A stretch of 30,012 nucleotides of DNA. Source: Desulfobacterales bacterium (GTDB taxonomy: Bacteria > Desulfobacterota > Desulfobacteria > Desulfobacterales > JAHEIW01). Of the stretch, positions 1-8,109 are shown piece by piece (position 1 is the first letter of the stretch; every line of letters begins with the position of its first letter). The stretch is from the NCBI GenBank assembly GCA_030145015.1, contig JAQYWI010000051.1, positions 1 through 30,012 of the forward strand, read 5' to 3'. The notes below the pieces were generated by a model, which did not search any database, was not told the origin of the DNA, and saw nothing but the letters and a program-made list of their open reading frames with translations. The translations under genes were made by a program, and so were the position numbers.

Positions 1-320
1 CGGTGGAAGAATTGACCCAAAGCCTTATCCGACTGGTGGCTGAAAACGGTATGGATTGGATGTTTGCCTGCTGCTCGACGACAGCGCAACGCGGGGCCCT
101 GGACTGGGCACCCCGATTCAAGGAAGCGGTAGCACCGGTGTTTGATGATTTATATAAAAAAGTAATTGCCGGAGAAGAAACCAAACGGGTTCTGGAGACC
201 AACAGTGCTCCGGATTACCGGCAAAAGCTTGATAAAGAACTGGAGACGATGCGAGATTCTGAAATGTGGCAAACCGGTGCCATGGTGCGCTCGCTCAGGC
301 CGGAAAACAGAAGAAAGTAA
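1..320 (+). CDS. ilvC: Ketol-acid reductoisomerase, C-terminal part (cut by window edge)
   Basis: This is the last ~105 codons of ketol-acid reductoisomerase, which converts acetolactate or acetohydroxybutyrate to the dihydroxy acid using NADPH and Mg2+ in valine, leucine and isoleucine synthesis. The visible part contains the family's conserved C-terminal block with CSTTAQRGALDW followed by FKEAVAPVFDDLYKKV and the terminal SEMWQTGAMVRSLRPEN. The reading frame is open to the first base, so the GTG at position 3 is an internal valine and the gene begins outside the window. It lies 151 bases upstream of cimA on the same strand, which fits a branched-chain amino acid cluster. The family assignment rests on these motifs; the NADPH-binding domain cannot be seen here. 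Confidence 0.93.
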   Translation, partial: VEELTQSLIRLVAENGMDWMFACCSTTAQRGALDWAPRFKEAVAPVFDDLYKKVIAGEETKRVLETNSAPDYRQKLDKELETMRDSEMWQTGAMVRSLRPENRRK

Positions 321-333
321 ACAAATGAGCGCC

Positions 334-432
334 CCGCTTTCAGCGGAACTTGAGGATCGGCTCTCACGAGCCTCGACGAGCGGCCTTTTAGGCCTCGAGG
401 CTTGAAAAAAGCCTGGCCTAAAGCGCAGCGCT
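334..432 (+). repeat. Array of consecutive small hairpins between ilvC and cimA
   Basis: Five short inverted repeats follow each other in about 100 bases: CCGCT/AGCGG (334-346), GGCTC/GAGCC (359-372), GGCCT/AGGCC (382-394), AGGCTT/AAGCCT (398-414, enclosed by AGGCC 390-394 and GGCCT 415-419), and GCGC/GCGC (423-431). The fourth has an A-rich loop but no T-tract follows, so a classical intrinsic terminator is not evident. The array may act on the ilvC-cimA transcript as a processing or stability element, but function is inference. Confidence 0.6.
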
Positions 433-471
433 CTACAAACGAAGTGCTCAATCATTGTTTGGAGAACCAAT

Positions 472-2091
472 ATGGACCCCATCTTTCTATATGATACAAC
501 GCTAAGAGACGGAACCCAGGGTGAAAACGTCACCTTTTCTGCGGAGGAAAAATTAAATATTGCGATGCGGCTGGATGATATCGGCATTCATTATATTGAA
601 GGTGGTTGGCCCGGTTCGAACCCAAGAGATCTGGCATTTTTTGAACTTGCCAAAAGAGTGGAATTCAAACAGGCCCGTTTAGCTGCGTTTGGCTCGACCC
701 GCAAGCCCGGCTGCCGCCCGGCTGAGGATGACAATATCAAAGCCCTTCTTGAAGCCCGGACACCCACTGTGACGATTTTTGGCAAAAGCTGGGACCTTCA
801 CGTTGAGAAAGTAATGAATAATACGCTTAAAGAAAATCTTGCAATGATAAGCGACAGCGTGGCCTTTTTAAAGCAACAAGGCCGCGAGGTTATCTATGAT
901 GCCGAGCATTTTTTCGATGGCTACAAAAACAACCAAGACTATGCCTTGGAAACACTTGCCGCGGCGATAAGTCAGGGTGCTGATTTTATTGTTTTATGCG
1001 ATACCAATGGGGGTACCCTTCCCTTGGAATTGGATTCGATCATCAACGAAGTTAAAACAGAAATGCTTGTCAAGCGCGCCAACCCGTCTCAAAACGACGC
1101 CATCAAGCTCGGAATTCACAGCCATAATGACTGCGGCGTGGCAGTGGCCAATACGATAACAGCGGTCCAAACAGGCGCGGTCATGGTCCATGGAACCATG
1201 AATGGATATGGTGAAAGATGCGGCAATGCCGATCTGACTTCAATCATTCCGATCCTGTGCTTAAAAATGGGTCATGCGTGCATTTCAGAAAAAAATCTTA
1301 AAAAACTTAGAAATCTGTCGAGATATGTCAGCGAAACGGCCAACCTGGTTCCCTTAAATTCAAGGCCCTTTGTCGGGAAAAGCGCCTTTGCCCATAAGGG
1401 CGGTATCCACGTGAGCGCCATCATGAAAACACCGCGGGCCTATGAACACATGGATCCCGGGCAGGTCGGAAACAAACGCCGTGTTCTGGTCTCCGATCTT
1501 TCCGGCAAAAGCAACGTGGAATACAAAGCAAAAGAACTCGGGATTGAGCTCGGAAAAAATGGGTTTGACAGTCGCAAGATTGCTTCCGAGGTCAAGCAGC
1601 TCGAGCAGGAAGGCTACCAGTTTGATACTGCAGACGGCACATTTAAAATTCTTTTAGAAAAGTTTACCGATCAATTTAGGCCCCATTTCGAACTCGAATC
1701 CTTCAGGGTGACCATCGAAAAAGACAAAGATCAGCCCTGCAGCGCATTTGCAACCATTAAAATTTGTGTCGGGGGTAAAAAGGAAATTACGGCCGGCGAA
1801 GGCTACGGTCCGGTAAGTGCCCTGGACAATGCGCTCAGAAAAGCCCTGGATAAATTTTATCCGGATCTGGATACGATGCGCCTGGTCGATTTCAAAGTGC
1901 GCGTAATTGATGGAACCCGGGGAACTGCGGCCAAAGTCAGGGTTTTAATAGAATCACGGGATCAAAACCAGATCTGGAGCACCATGGGTGTTTCAGAGGA
2001 TATTATCGAGGCCAGCTGGCAGGCGCTGGCAGACAGTTTTCAGTTCAAACTTGAAAATGAGGAAAAATTGCGAATGGCCAATTCAGCCTGA
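472..2091 (+). CDS. cimA: (R)-citramalate synthase
   Basis: This 539-residue protein is a citramalate synthase, which condenses pyruvate and acetyl-CoA to citramalate, the first step of the threonine-independent route to isoleucine. The DTTLRDGTQ motif at residues 8-16 and the metal-binding HSHND at 216-220 mark the DRE-TIM metallolyase fold. YIEGGWPGSNPRD near 41-53, FGSTRKPG near 73-80 and EHFFDGYKNN near 145-154 distinguish citramalate synthase from isopropylmalate and homocitrate synthases. The C-terminal ~150 residues match the LeuA-type allosteric domain, so feedback inhibition is likely (isoleucine in characterised members). The start ATG at 472 has GGAGA about 8 bases upstream. Its place between ilvC and leuA supports a branched-chain amino acid role. 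Confidence 0.93.
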   Translation: MDPIFLYDTTLRDGTQGENVTFSAEEKLNIAMRLDDIGIHYIEGGWPGSNPRDLAFFELAKRVEFKQARLAAFGSTRKPGCRPAEDDNIKALLEARTPTVTIFGKSWDLHVEKVMNNTLKENLAMISDSVAFLKQQGREVIYDAEHFFDGYKNNQDYALETLAAAISQGADFIVLCDTNGGTLPLELDSIINEVKTEMLVKRANPSQNDAIKLGIHSHNDCGVAVANTITAVQTGAVMVHGTMNGYGERCGNADLTSIIPILCLKMGHACISEKNLKKLRNLSRYVSETANLVPLNSRPFVGKSAFAHKGGIHVSAIMKTPRAYEHMDPGQVGNKRRVLVSDLSGKSNVEYKAKELGIELGKNGFDSRKIASEVKQLEQEGYQFDTADGTFKILLEKFTDQFRPHFELESFRVTIEKDKDQPCSAFATIKICVGGKKEITAGEGYGPVSALDNALRKALDKFYPDLDTMRLVDFKVRVIDGTRGTAAKVRVLIESRDQNQIWSTMGVSEDIIEASWQALADSFQFKLENEEKLRMANSA

Positions 2092-2484
2092 TTAGAAGTG
2101 GCTGATTGCAATTCAAGCCAAGGCTGCAGAAGGAGACGTCATTTGAAAAGGACAGAAGGAAACAATGCCGCAGGTCAACCGATGATTCGGTGCCTGCGGC
2201 GAATGCTCCCGGTGTTAAGGTCAAAGGGTTAAGTGGTTAAATAGTTGAGTCAACGACCACCTGCACAGCCGGTGGCTTGGATTTTACCGCCATCGGCGGT
2301 AAAAGACAGGGGCGCGAAGTGCCCCAATCGTTGAAAACAACGCGGTGGAACCGGGCGCGAAGCACCCGGTTTGGAAAACCCAATCGGTACAGCCAACTTA
2401 ATTGCGACAGCTATTTAACCAATTAACAATTCAACCATTTAACGAACCAACGATTTATTTAAAGCAAAAGGGAGTTAAAGCAAA
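2092..2484. other. 393-base cimA-leuA spacer: hairpins plus octamer repeats, no gene
   Basis: No credible coding sequence is visible, and there is no leucine-rich leader peptide. In order the spacer holds: a nested hairpin (stem GCCGCAGG 2167-2174 with CCTGCGGC 2193-2200, inner CCGA/TCGG); the left octamer arm (2212-2251); a perfect 10-bp hairpin (TTTTACCGCC 2282-2291 with GGCGGTAAAA 2295-2304); two hairpins whose loops share GCGAAG (GGGGC 2309-2313 with GCCCC 2321-2325; 7-bp stem 2349-2355 with 2365-2371); and the right octamer arm (2412-2451). The last 30 bases hold the leuA ribosome-binding site. Confidence 0.7.
2212..2451. repeat. Period-8 inverted tandem-word element (word GTTRANTN)
   Basis: The left arm (2212-2251) is five consecutive 8-base units, including GTTAAGTG, GTTAAATA and GTTGAGTC. 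The right arm (2412-2451) is five consecutive 8-base units on the opposite strand: GTTGGTTC, GTTAAATG, GTTGAATT, GTTAATTG and GTTAAATA. Both arms keep exact 8-base register, and one unit is identical in both. The arms enclose about 160 bases with three small hairpins. The right arm ends 33 bases before leuA, so the element would be in its 5' leader or the cimA-leuA transcript. Confidence 0.75.
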
Positions 2485-4023
2485 ATGACTGATCACGTAC
2501 TTATGTTTGACACGACCTTAAGGGATGGTGAACAGAGCCCGGGTGCCAGTATGAATACGGCCGAAAAACTGCGCCTGGCCACCCAATTGGAAAAACTGGG
2601 TGTCGACGTTCTGGAAGCCGGCTTTCCGGCTGCATCTGATGGTGATTTGGAGGCTGTTTCGGGGATTGCCGCTAAGCTGCAAAGGACGGAAGTGGCGGCC
2701 TTAGCCCGCACCTCCAAAGACGATATCGACCGTGCCTGGGAGGCCATCCGCCATGCCGCCAAACCGCGAATTCACACCTTTATTGCCACCTCCGACATCC
2801 ACCTGGAATACAAGCTCAAAATGAGCCGGGAGGAAGTGGTCACCGCGGCAGTGGAGGCCGTAAAATATTCCAAGTCGCTAACCGATAACATCGAATTTTC
2901 AGCAGAAGACGGCTCGCGTAGCGACCGGGATTTTCTTTGCAGAGTTTTTGAAGCTGCCATTGAAGCCGGGGCCACTACGGTTAACCTGCCGGATACGGTC
3001 GGCTATGCCATTCCGGATGAATTTTCTGATCTTGTCAGCTACGTTAAGGCCCACACCCCGAATATCGGCAAGGCCGTCTTAAGCGTGCACTGCCACAATG
3101 ATTTAGGGCTGGCAACTGCAAATACGCTTTCAGCGATTAATGCCGGTGCCAGGCAGGCCGAAGTGACCGTCAACGGTATCGGGGAGCGCGCCGGCAACAC
3201 CTCTCTTGAAGAAGTCGTGATGGCTCTGGTCACACGCAGCAATTCTCTGGGACTGACGACTTCCATCAATACCAAATATATCCATCCGACCAGCCGCCTG
3301 GTCAGCATGATTACGGGCATCATCGTACAGCCGAATAAAGCCGTGGTCGGCGCCAACGCGTTCGCCCATGAGGCCGGCATTCATCAGGACGGGGTGCTCA
3401 AAAACCCCATGACCTATGAGATCATGAAACCGGAAACCATCGGACTCAGCACCAACAAGCTTGTACTCGGCAAGCACTCCGGAAGACATGCATTACGCTC
3501 ACGTCTAAAAGAGATGGGCTACGATTTGTCTGATGAAGAAATCAACCTTGTCTTCACCCGCTTTAAGGAACTGGCGGACAAAAAAAAGCACGTCGTCGAT
3601 GAAGACCTCGAAGTTATCGTCACCGAAGGTATCCTGCGCACCTCCGATATTTTTAATCTTGAATATCTGCATGTGACCGCTGGTACGACCGTACTGCCGA
3701 TGGCCAGTGTCAAGCTGGATATCAACGGAAGACCGGCACAGGGAGCCGGCTATGGGAACGGACCGATCGATGCGGCTTTTAATGCCATCGCCGAAATCAC
3801 CGGAACGACATCGGAACTGTTACGGTTTTCGGTCAGTGCCTTAACAGGTGGCACGGATGCCCAGGGGGAAGTCACCGTTCGTCTAAAAGAAAACGGGCTG
3901 CTCGCACTGGGTAAAGGTGCGGACCCCGACATCATCACCGCCAGTGCCAAAGCTTACGTGAATGGATTGAATCGGCTGGAATATCTAAAGACGCATCCGG
4001 TCAAGGAGTCAGTGGTGTTGTAA
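2485..4023 (+). CDS. leuA: 2-isopropylmalate synthase
   Basis: This 512-residue protein condenses 2-oxoisovalerate with acetyl-CoA to 2-isopropylmalate, the committed step of leucine synthesis. It shows FDTTLRDGEQSPGASM at residues 8-23, LEAGFPAAS near 43-51, NLPDTVGYA near 167-175, and the metal-binding HCHNDLGLATAN from 202. The C-terminal region from about residue 385 has the LeuA regulatory domain pattern, including the GYGNGPIDAAF segment, so leucine feedback control is expected from the family. The length matches bacterial LeuA. The ATG at 2485 is preceded by AGGGAG at a good distance. Together with cimA it places two parallel acyl-CoA condensations side by side. Confidence 0.95.
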   Translation: MTDHVLMFDTTLRDGEQSPGASMNTAEKLRLATQLEKLGVDVLEAGFPAASDGDLEAVSGIAAKLQRTEVAALARTSKDDIDRAWEAIRHAAKPRIHTFIATSDIHLEYKLKMSREEVVTAAVEAVKYSKSLTDNIEFSAEDGSRSDRDFLCRVFEAAIEAGATTVNLPDTVGYAIPDEFSDLVSYVKAHTPNIGKAVLSVHCHNDLGLATANTLSAINAGARQAEVTVNGIGERAGNTSLEEVVMALVTRSNSLGLTTSINTKYIHPTSRLVSMITGIIVQPNKAVVGANAFAHEAGIHQDGVLKNPMTYEIMKPETIGLSTNKLVLGKHSGRHALRSRLKEMGYDLSDEEINLVFTRFKELADKKKHVVDEDLEVIVTEGILRTSDIFNLEYLHVTAGTTVLPMASVKLDINGRPAQGAGYGNGPIDAAFNAIAEITGTTSELLRFSVSALTGGTDAQGEVTVRLKENGLLALGKGADPDIITASAKAYVNGLNRLEYLKTHPVKESVVL

Positions 4024-4032
4024 ATTCAGCAG

Positions 4033-4126
4033 CGTTGCGGGTTGCGCGTTTCGGGTTACGGGTTAAATAGTGAAAGACAGCAATATTTCAAATTAAGGCG
4101 CAACACGCAACCCGTAACACGCAACG
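4033..4126. repeat. Period-7 palindromic element (word CGNGTTN) between leuA and pyrD
   Basis: The left arm (4033-4064) contains the 7-base units CGGGTTG, CGCGTTT, CGGGTTA and CGGGTT. The right arm (4099-4126), read on the opposite strand, contains CGTGTTA, CGGGTTG and CGTGTTG. Positions 3 and 7 of the word vary and the rest is constant, in both arms. The two arms can pair into a long imperfect stem with a ~34-base loop. It lies between convergent genes, so a bidirectional terminator role is possible, but no T-tract supports this. Confidence 0.8.
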
Positions 4127-4139
4127 ATTATCCACCCCT

Positions 4140-5081
4140 TTACTCAAATGGATGTTGATTGTTTGTTTCCAACGTCCCGATGATATCCGCTACCCGGTCA
4201 ATTTTTTTCTTCACCAGAAACTTTTCGATACCGTCGATGATATCTAGGGTCGTATGGGGGTTGACGAAATTGGCGGTGCCAATTTGAACCGCAGTTGCAC
4301 CGGCGATAAAAAACTCCAGCGCATCTACTGCGGTCATGATCCCCCCGATACCGATAACCGGGATTTTTGCCGCTTGCGCCACCTGCCACACCATTCGCAG
4401 AGCAACCGGCTTGATGGCGGGACCCGAGAGCCCAGCGGTGATGTTGGCGATCTTCGGACGCCGGGTTTTAATATCGATGGCCATGCCGGTAATGGTGTTG
4501 ATAAGAGAAAGCGCATCGGCGCCGGCCTCCTCCGCAGATCGCGCGATGATGGTGATATCGGTCACGTTCGGTGACAATTTTACGATAAGCTGTTTGCTTG
4601 TTTTTTTTCGGACGGCCTTAACAACGTTAAAGGCAGAATTCGGATCGGCGCCGAATGCAATTCCCCCGGCTTTTACATTCGGGCATGAAATATTAACCTC
4701 CACACCCGAAATGGCTTCGAGTTCATCTACCCTGGCTGCCAGCTCGGCATATTCCTCAATCGACCTGCCATAAATATTTGCAAAAATCGGCGGGAAAAGG
4801 GTTTGCAAAAACGGAAGCTTCTCCTTCACGAAGACGTCAATACCGACATTTTCAAGACCGATGGCATTTAGCATGCCACAGGCGGTTTCAACAATGCGCG
4901 GTGGCGGATTTCCCTTGGTGGGTTCCAGAGACAGCCCTTTTACAATAATGGCCCCGAGCCGATTTAGATCAACGAGTCCCTCAAATTCACGCGCATATCC
5001 AAAAGTTCCGGATGCAGTCATCACCGGGTTTTGAAGTTCGATTGCGCCGAGATTTACTTTCAGATCCGGTTTTTTGCTCAT
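4140..5081 (-). CDS. pyrD: Dihydroorotate dehydrogenase, class 1B catalytic subunit
   Basis: This 313-residue FMN protein oxidises dihydroorotate to orotate in pyrimidine synthesis. Class 1 features are plain: NPVMTASGTFGY at residues 18-29, VKGLSLEPTKGNPPPRI near 48-63, and VNISCPNVK near 129-137, with Cys133 as the expected catalytic base. The phosphate-binding end has GIGGIMTAVDALEFFIAGATAVQIGTA, split here only by its long run. Class 1B enzymes work with the iron-sulfur/FAD subunit PyrK to pass electrons to NAD+; no pyrK is in the window. The gene is convergent with leuA and divergent from the radical SAM gene, so it is probably transcribed alone. The ATG at 5081 has only a weak ribosome-binding site. 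Confidence 0.94.
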   Translation of the reverse strand: MSKKPDLKVNLGAIELQNPVMTASGTFGYAREFEGLVDLNRLGAIIVKGLSLEPTKGNPPPRIVETACGMLNAIGLENVGIDVFVKEKLPFLQTLFPPIFANIYGRSIEEYAELAARVDELEAISGVEVNISCPNVKAGGIAFGADPNSAFNVVKAVRKKTSKQLIVKLSPNVTDITIIARSAEEAGADALSLINTITGMAIDIKTRRPKIANITAGLSGPAIKPVALRMVWQVAQAAKIPVIGIGGIMTAVDALEFFIAGATAVQIGTANFVNPHTTLDIIDGIEKFLVKKKIDRVADIIGTLETNNQHPFE

Positions 5082-5111
5082 AAATATCTTAGTTCGCTTC
5101 GCTCACAATTG

Positions 5112-5174
5112 CCCTCCGGCCTGTAGGGCCTACGCCCCGGAGGGAATGATGGAAAGATGGAATATTGGAACATT
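5112..5174. repeat. Hairpin plus single-arm period-8 repeat (GGAANRTT) between pyrD and the radical SAM gene
   Basis: A perfect 8-bp stem (CCCTCCGG 5112-5119 with CCGGAGGG 5137-5144) is followed at once by four consecutive 8-base units: GGAATGAT, GGAAAGAT, GGAATATT and GGAACATT (5143-5174). No matching inverted arm was found, so this is the single-arm form of the word repeats seen elsewhere in the window. It lies in a divergent spacer, where promoters for both neighbours must also lie. Confidence 0.65.
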
Positions 5175-5231
5175 GGGTCTTAATCGAATCGCATTGAAAA
5201 ATATCATGATTCATGAGAAAAACCAATAGAA

Positions 5232-7094
5232 ATGAAGAACAAATCGATACGACGCTTAAATAAAATCGCATTAATATCAACCCCATGGCCTCTTTACAGC
5301 CGGCCCTCGATACAGCTGGGAACCTTGAAGGCATTTTTGCAAACCCGCATATCAAACCTTCAAATTGACGTTTTTCACTTTTATCTATCATTGGCCCAAA
5401 CCATCGGCTACAGACTTTATCATGAAATTTCAGAGCGGACCTGGCTGGCAGAAAGCGTCTATGCCGCATTGCTGTATCCACGGCGGTTCAAAAAGGCTGC
5501 CGATCTTTTTCGGAAAGAATCCGCTGGAAATTCAATCTTGCGGCCGGTAAATTTCAGAGCGCTAACAAACCGGGTAAAGCAGGCGACGGATGATTTTTTA
5601 AACCGTCAAAACTGGGGAGCGTTCGGGTTGCTCGGTTTTAGCATTTCATTTTGTCAGCTGACTTCGGCACTATATGTGATCAAGTGCATCAAGCAAAAAT
5701 TCCCCAACCTGATGATCGTCGTCGGTGGGGCTTCAACTTCGGGCCAAGTGGCCCATGGCTTTCTGAAAAGATTCCCGGAGATAGATATTGTTGTCAGCGG
5801 TGAAGGTGAATTGCCCTTTTATCAAATAATTGAACATCTTCGCAAAGCCCCACCTGATTTGGATCTAACAAAAATTGAGGGCATCGTCACCCGACAGACG
5901 GGTTCAGAAAACATCTGTCAAACTTCTTCGCTACAAATGGAGACCTTAAGCGATCTGCCGGCTCCGGATTACGACGATTATTTTGATTTGCTGAAAACGT
6001 TTAATGCCCGCAAGACTTTTTTCCCTACCCTGCCCGTTGAAATTTCACGGGGATGCTGGTGGAAACGGACTGTCGGATCCGGCAAGCTTAGCGGATGTGC
6101 TTTTTGCAACCTGAACCTTCAGTGGCACGGTTACCGCCATAAACCCCCCTCTCAGGTCGTTTCTGAAATCGATGAACTGACGCGACGATACCAAACGCTT
6201 TCAGTGGCAATCACCGATAACGTTCTTCCGCGCAAGGGCTCTGTTGAAATATTTAAGCAAATCGGCCGACTAAATAAAGACCTGCGTCTTTTCGGGGAGG
6301 TTCGGGCAACCACGCCATGGATGGAATTAAAAGTGATGCGCGACAGCGGAATGCAAAAGGTGCAGATCGGAATAGAAGCGCTTAGCAGCCGTCTTCTGAA
6401 AAAACTGCATAAAGGCACCCGCGCGATTCAAAATTTAGAAATTATGAAAAATTGTGAAGCGCTGGGAATTGAAAACATTTCAAACCTGATCCTGCAGTTT
6501 CCGGGAAGTGATGGGCAGGATGTGACCGAGACCCTTAAAGTCCTTGAGTTTGCCATGCCATTTTATCCGCTTAAAGCGGTCAATTTTTGGCTGGGGATGG
6601 GAAGTCCGGTATGGCAAAATCCAAAAAAATTTGGGGTCAAAGCGGTATTCAATCATCCAAAATGGTCCACCCTCTTTCCCGCAGCGGTTTGTCGAACATT
6701 GCCGTTTATGATCCAGACTTACCGCGGAGATCTGACATACCAGAAAAAAATTTGGAAACCGGTAAAAAAGAAGATCGCCGAGTGGCAAAAACAGTATACC
6801 GAAATTCACAATGGACCGGGGCATCTGCCGATTTTGAGCTTTCAAGACGGCCGCGATTTTATCATCATTCGCCAAAGGTGCTTTCAATCCGAACCTGCCG
6901 CTCACCGCCTCGTGGGCGTTTCGAGGTTAATTTACTTATTTTGCCAGAAGCACCGCTCAATTAAGACAATTCTTACCCAATTTTCAACCCTACCGGATGA
7001 TAAGATTTTGAAATTTTTAAAAATGATGGTAGATAAAAAACTAATGTTTGCAGAAGAAAATAAATATTTAAGCCTGGCCGCACCGGTCAGCTGA
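5232..7094 (+). CDS. B12-binding radical SAM protein, related to RiPP-maturation radical SAM family
   Basis: This 620-residue protein has an N-terminal cobalamin-binding-like domain (about residues 10-240; PSIQLGTLKAFL near 25-36, VVGGAS near 163-168, SGEGELPF at 189-196) and a radical SAM domain from about 265. The cluster motif is SRGCWW, a spacer, then GCAFCNLN, with cysteines at 275, 289 and 292. The CWW and CxFCxLN signature resembles the RiPP maturation radical SAM protein 1 family, whose first gap is shorter. The C-terminal ~90 residues look like a small winged-helix domain, comparable to PqqD-like recognition domains, but this is inference. The substrate is unknown: no convincing precursor peptide is nearby. 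The last 8 bases overlap the convergent dus gene. Radical SAM membership is firm; the RiPP role is not. Confidence 0.75.
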   Translation: MKNKSIRRLNKIALISTPWPLYSRPSIQLGTLKAFLQTRISNLQIDVFHFYLSLAQTIGYRLYHEISERTWLAESVYAALLYPRRFKKAADLFRKESAGNSILRPVNFRALTNRVKQATDDFLNRQNWGAFGLLGFSISFCQLTSALYVIKCIKQKFPNLMIVVGGASTSGQVAHGFLKRFPEIDIVVSGEGELPFYQIIEHLRKAPPDLDLTKIEGIVTRQTGSENICQTSSLQMETLSDLPAPDYDDYFDLLKTFNARKTFFPTLPVEISRGCWWKRTVGSGKLSGCAFCNLNLQWHGYRHKPPSQVVSEIDELTRRYQTLSVAITDNVLPRKGSVEIFKQIGRLNKDLRLFGEVRATTPWMELKVMRDSGMQKVQIGIEALSSRLLKKLHKGTRAIQNLEIMKNCEALGIENISNLILQFPGSDGQDVTETLKVLEFAMPFYPLKAVNFWLGMGSPVWQNPKKFGVKAVFNHPKWSTLFPAAVCRTLPFMIQTYRGDLTYQKKIWKPVKKKIAEWQKQYTEIHNGPGHLPILSFQDGRDFIIIRQRCFQSEPAAHRLVGVSRLIYLFCQKHRSIKTILTQFSTLPDDKILKFLKMMVDKKLMFAEENKYLSLAAPVS

Positions 7095-8109
7095 AAAAAT
7101 TCATATTGGGTCTAGATCCGGTCTCGGCGGGAGTTTCAAAAAATCTGAAAAGGATGGTTTCAACCTCCTGCATATCATGCGCATTTTGAATCCTGGTAAA
7201 AAGGGTATGCCCAAATTTGAAATTGGCTGAAAAATAGAAAGCAAATTTTTTAAAGCGTCTTAAGGCTTTCGCAGGATTAAAGTGTCTAAGCATCAGCTTT
7301 GCCAAACTGCTGGCGGTCTCAAAATAAATTCCCGAATCAACCTTCATTCCACCCGACCACTCCGCAAACAGCCAGGGTTTTGCGATCGCCATCCGTCCAA
7401 TAGCGACGCCGTCGCAGCCCGTGGTTTGCAGCATGTTCCAACAGTCTTTCTGATCAAAAACATTGCCATTGCCAAAGACGGGTATGGAAACCGTCTGCTT
7501 GACCATCGCGATGTACTCCCACTTGGGCGGCCGGGATCGTCGATCTGGAGCGACCCTCGGGTGGAATGTCAACGCATCCGCACCCGCATCTTCAAATCTT
7601 TTTGCCAGATCAACGGCAGCCCGGGGCTCGTCCTTCCATCCGGTGCGAAATTTGACAAAAAGGGGAATCGAAACACTTTTTCGAACTTCAAGTACAATTT
7701 TGGCAGCCAGATCAGGCTGATTTAAAATTGCCGCACCGCAGTTTTGGCGACAGATTGAACCGTCTGAACACCCAAAGTTAAGGTCGATGCCGAAAAAACC
7801 TTCCTTCTCAATCCGCCGGGCTGCAGATGCCATTATGACAGGATCGGCTCCAAAAATCTGACAAACCAGATGGCCAAGCTCCGGATCCCGCCACCTGAAA
7901 TACGATGATACATATCTGTTTTCATGTGGTATTCTTTTTGCGCTGCACATCTCGGTAAACAGCAAACCATAGCCACCAAATTTATCAATCTGTTCGCGGA
8001 ATGCGATGTTACCCACAAAAGCCATGGGGGCAAGGACCAACCTTTTCGCTATGGATTGGCTTCCAATGGAAAGAGATTTATTTAAGGTATTGGCAAGCTC
8101 GGTTGTCAT
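7087..8109 (-). CDS. tRNA-dihydrouridine synthase family protein
   Basis: This 340-residue flavoprotein belongs to the Dus family, which reduces uridines in the tRNA D-loop with NADPH. Seen in order: LVLAPMAFVGNIAFR near residues 24-38, the IDLNFGCS segment near 108-115 (Cys114 at the family's catalytic position), VKFRTGW near 152, LTFHPR near 184, FGNGNV near 213 and IGRMAIAKPWLF near 237. The usual GCP reads GCSDGSIC here, and several other motif positions differ from DusA, DusB and DusC, so it is a divergent member and its target uridine cannot be told. The gene stands alone, facing the radical SAM gene with an 8-base overlap and divergent from the kinase gene across a 435-base spacer. Confidence 0.85.
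   Translation of the reverse strand: MTTELANTLNKSLSIGSQSIAKRLVLAPMAFVGNIAFREQIDKFGGYGLLFTEMCSAKRIPHENRYVSSYFRWRDPELGHLVCQIFGADPVIMASAARRIEKEGFFGIDLNFGCSDGSICRQNCGAAILNQPDLAAKIVLEVRKSVSIPLFVKFRTGWKDEPRAAVDLAKRFEDAGADALTFHPRVAPDRRSRPPKWEYIAMVKQTVSIPVFGNGNVFDQKDCWNMLQTTGCDGVAIGRMAIAKPWLFAEWSGGMKVDSGIYFETASSLAKLMLRHFNPAKALRRFKKFAFYFSANFKFGHTLFTRIQNAHDMQEVETILFRFFETPAETGSRPNMNFFS

Noticed and set aside
4033..4126. Classical intrinsic terminator between leuA and pyrD
   Set aside because: Although palindromic, it has a long loop and no T-tract on either strand, so it is reported as a repeat element rather than a terminator.
7282..7725. 147-residue plus-strand open frame over the dus gene
   Set aside because: It is an antisense shadow of the Dus coding sequence, with no motifs of its own.
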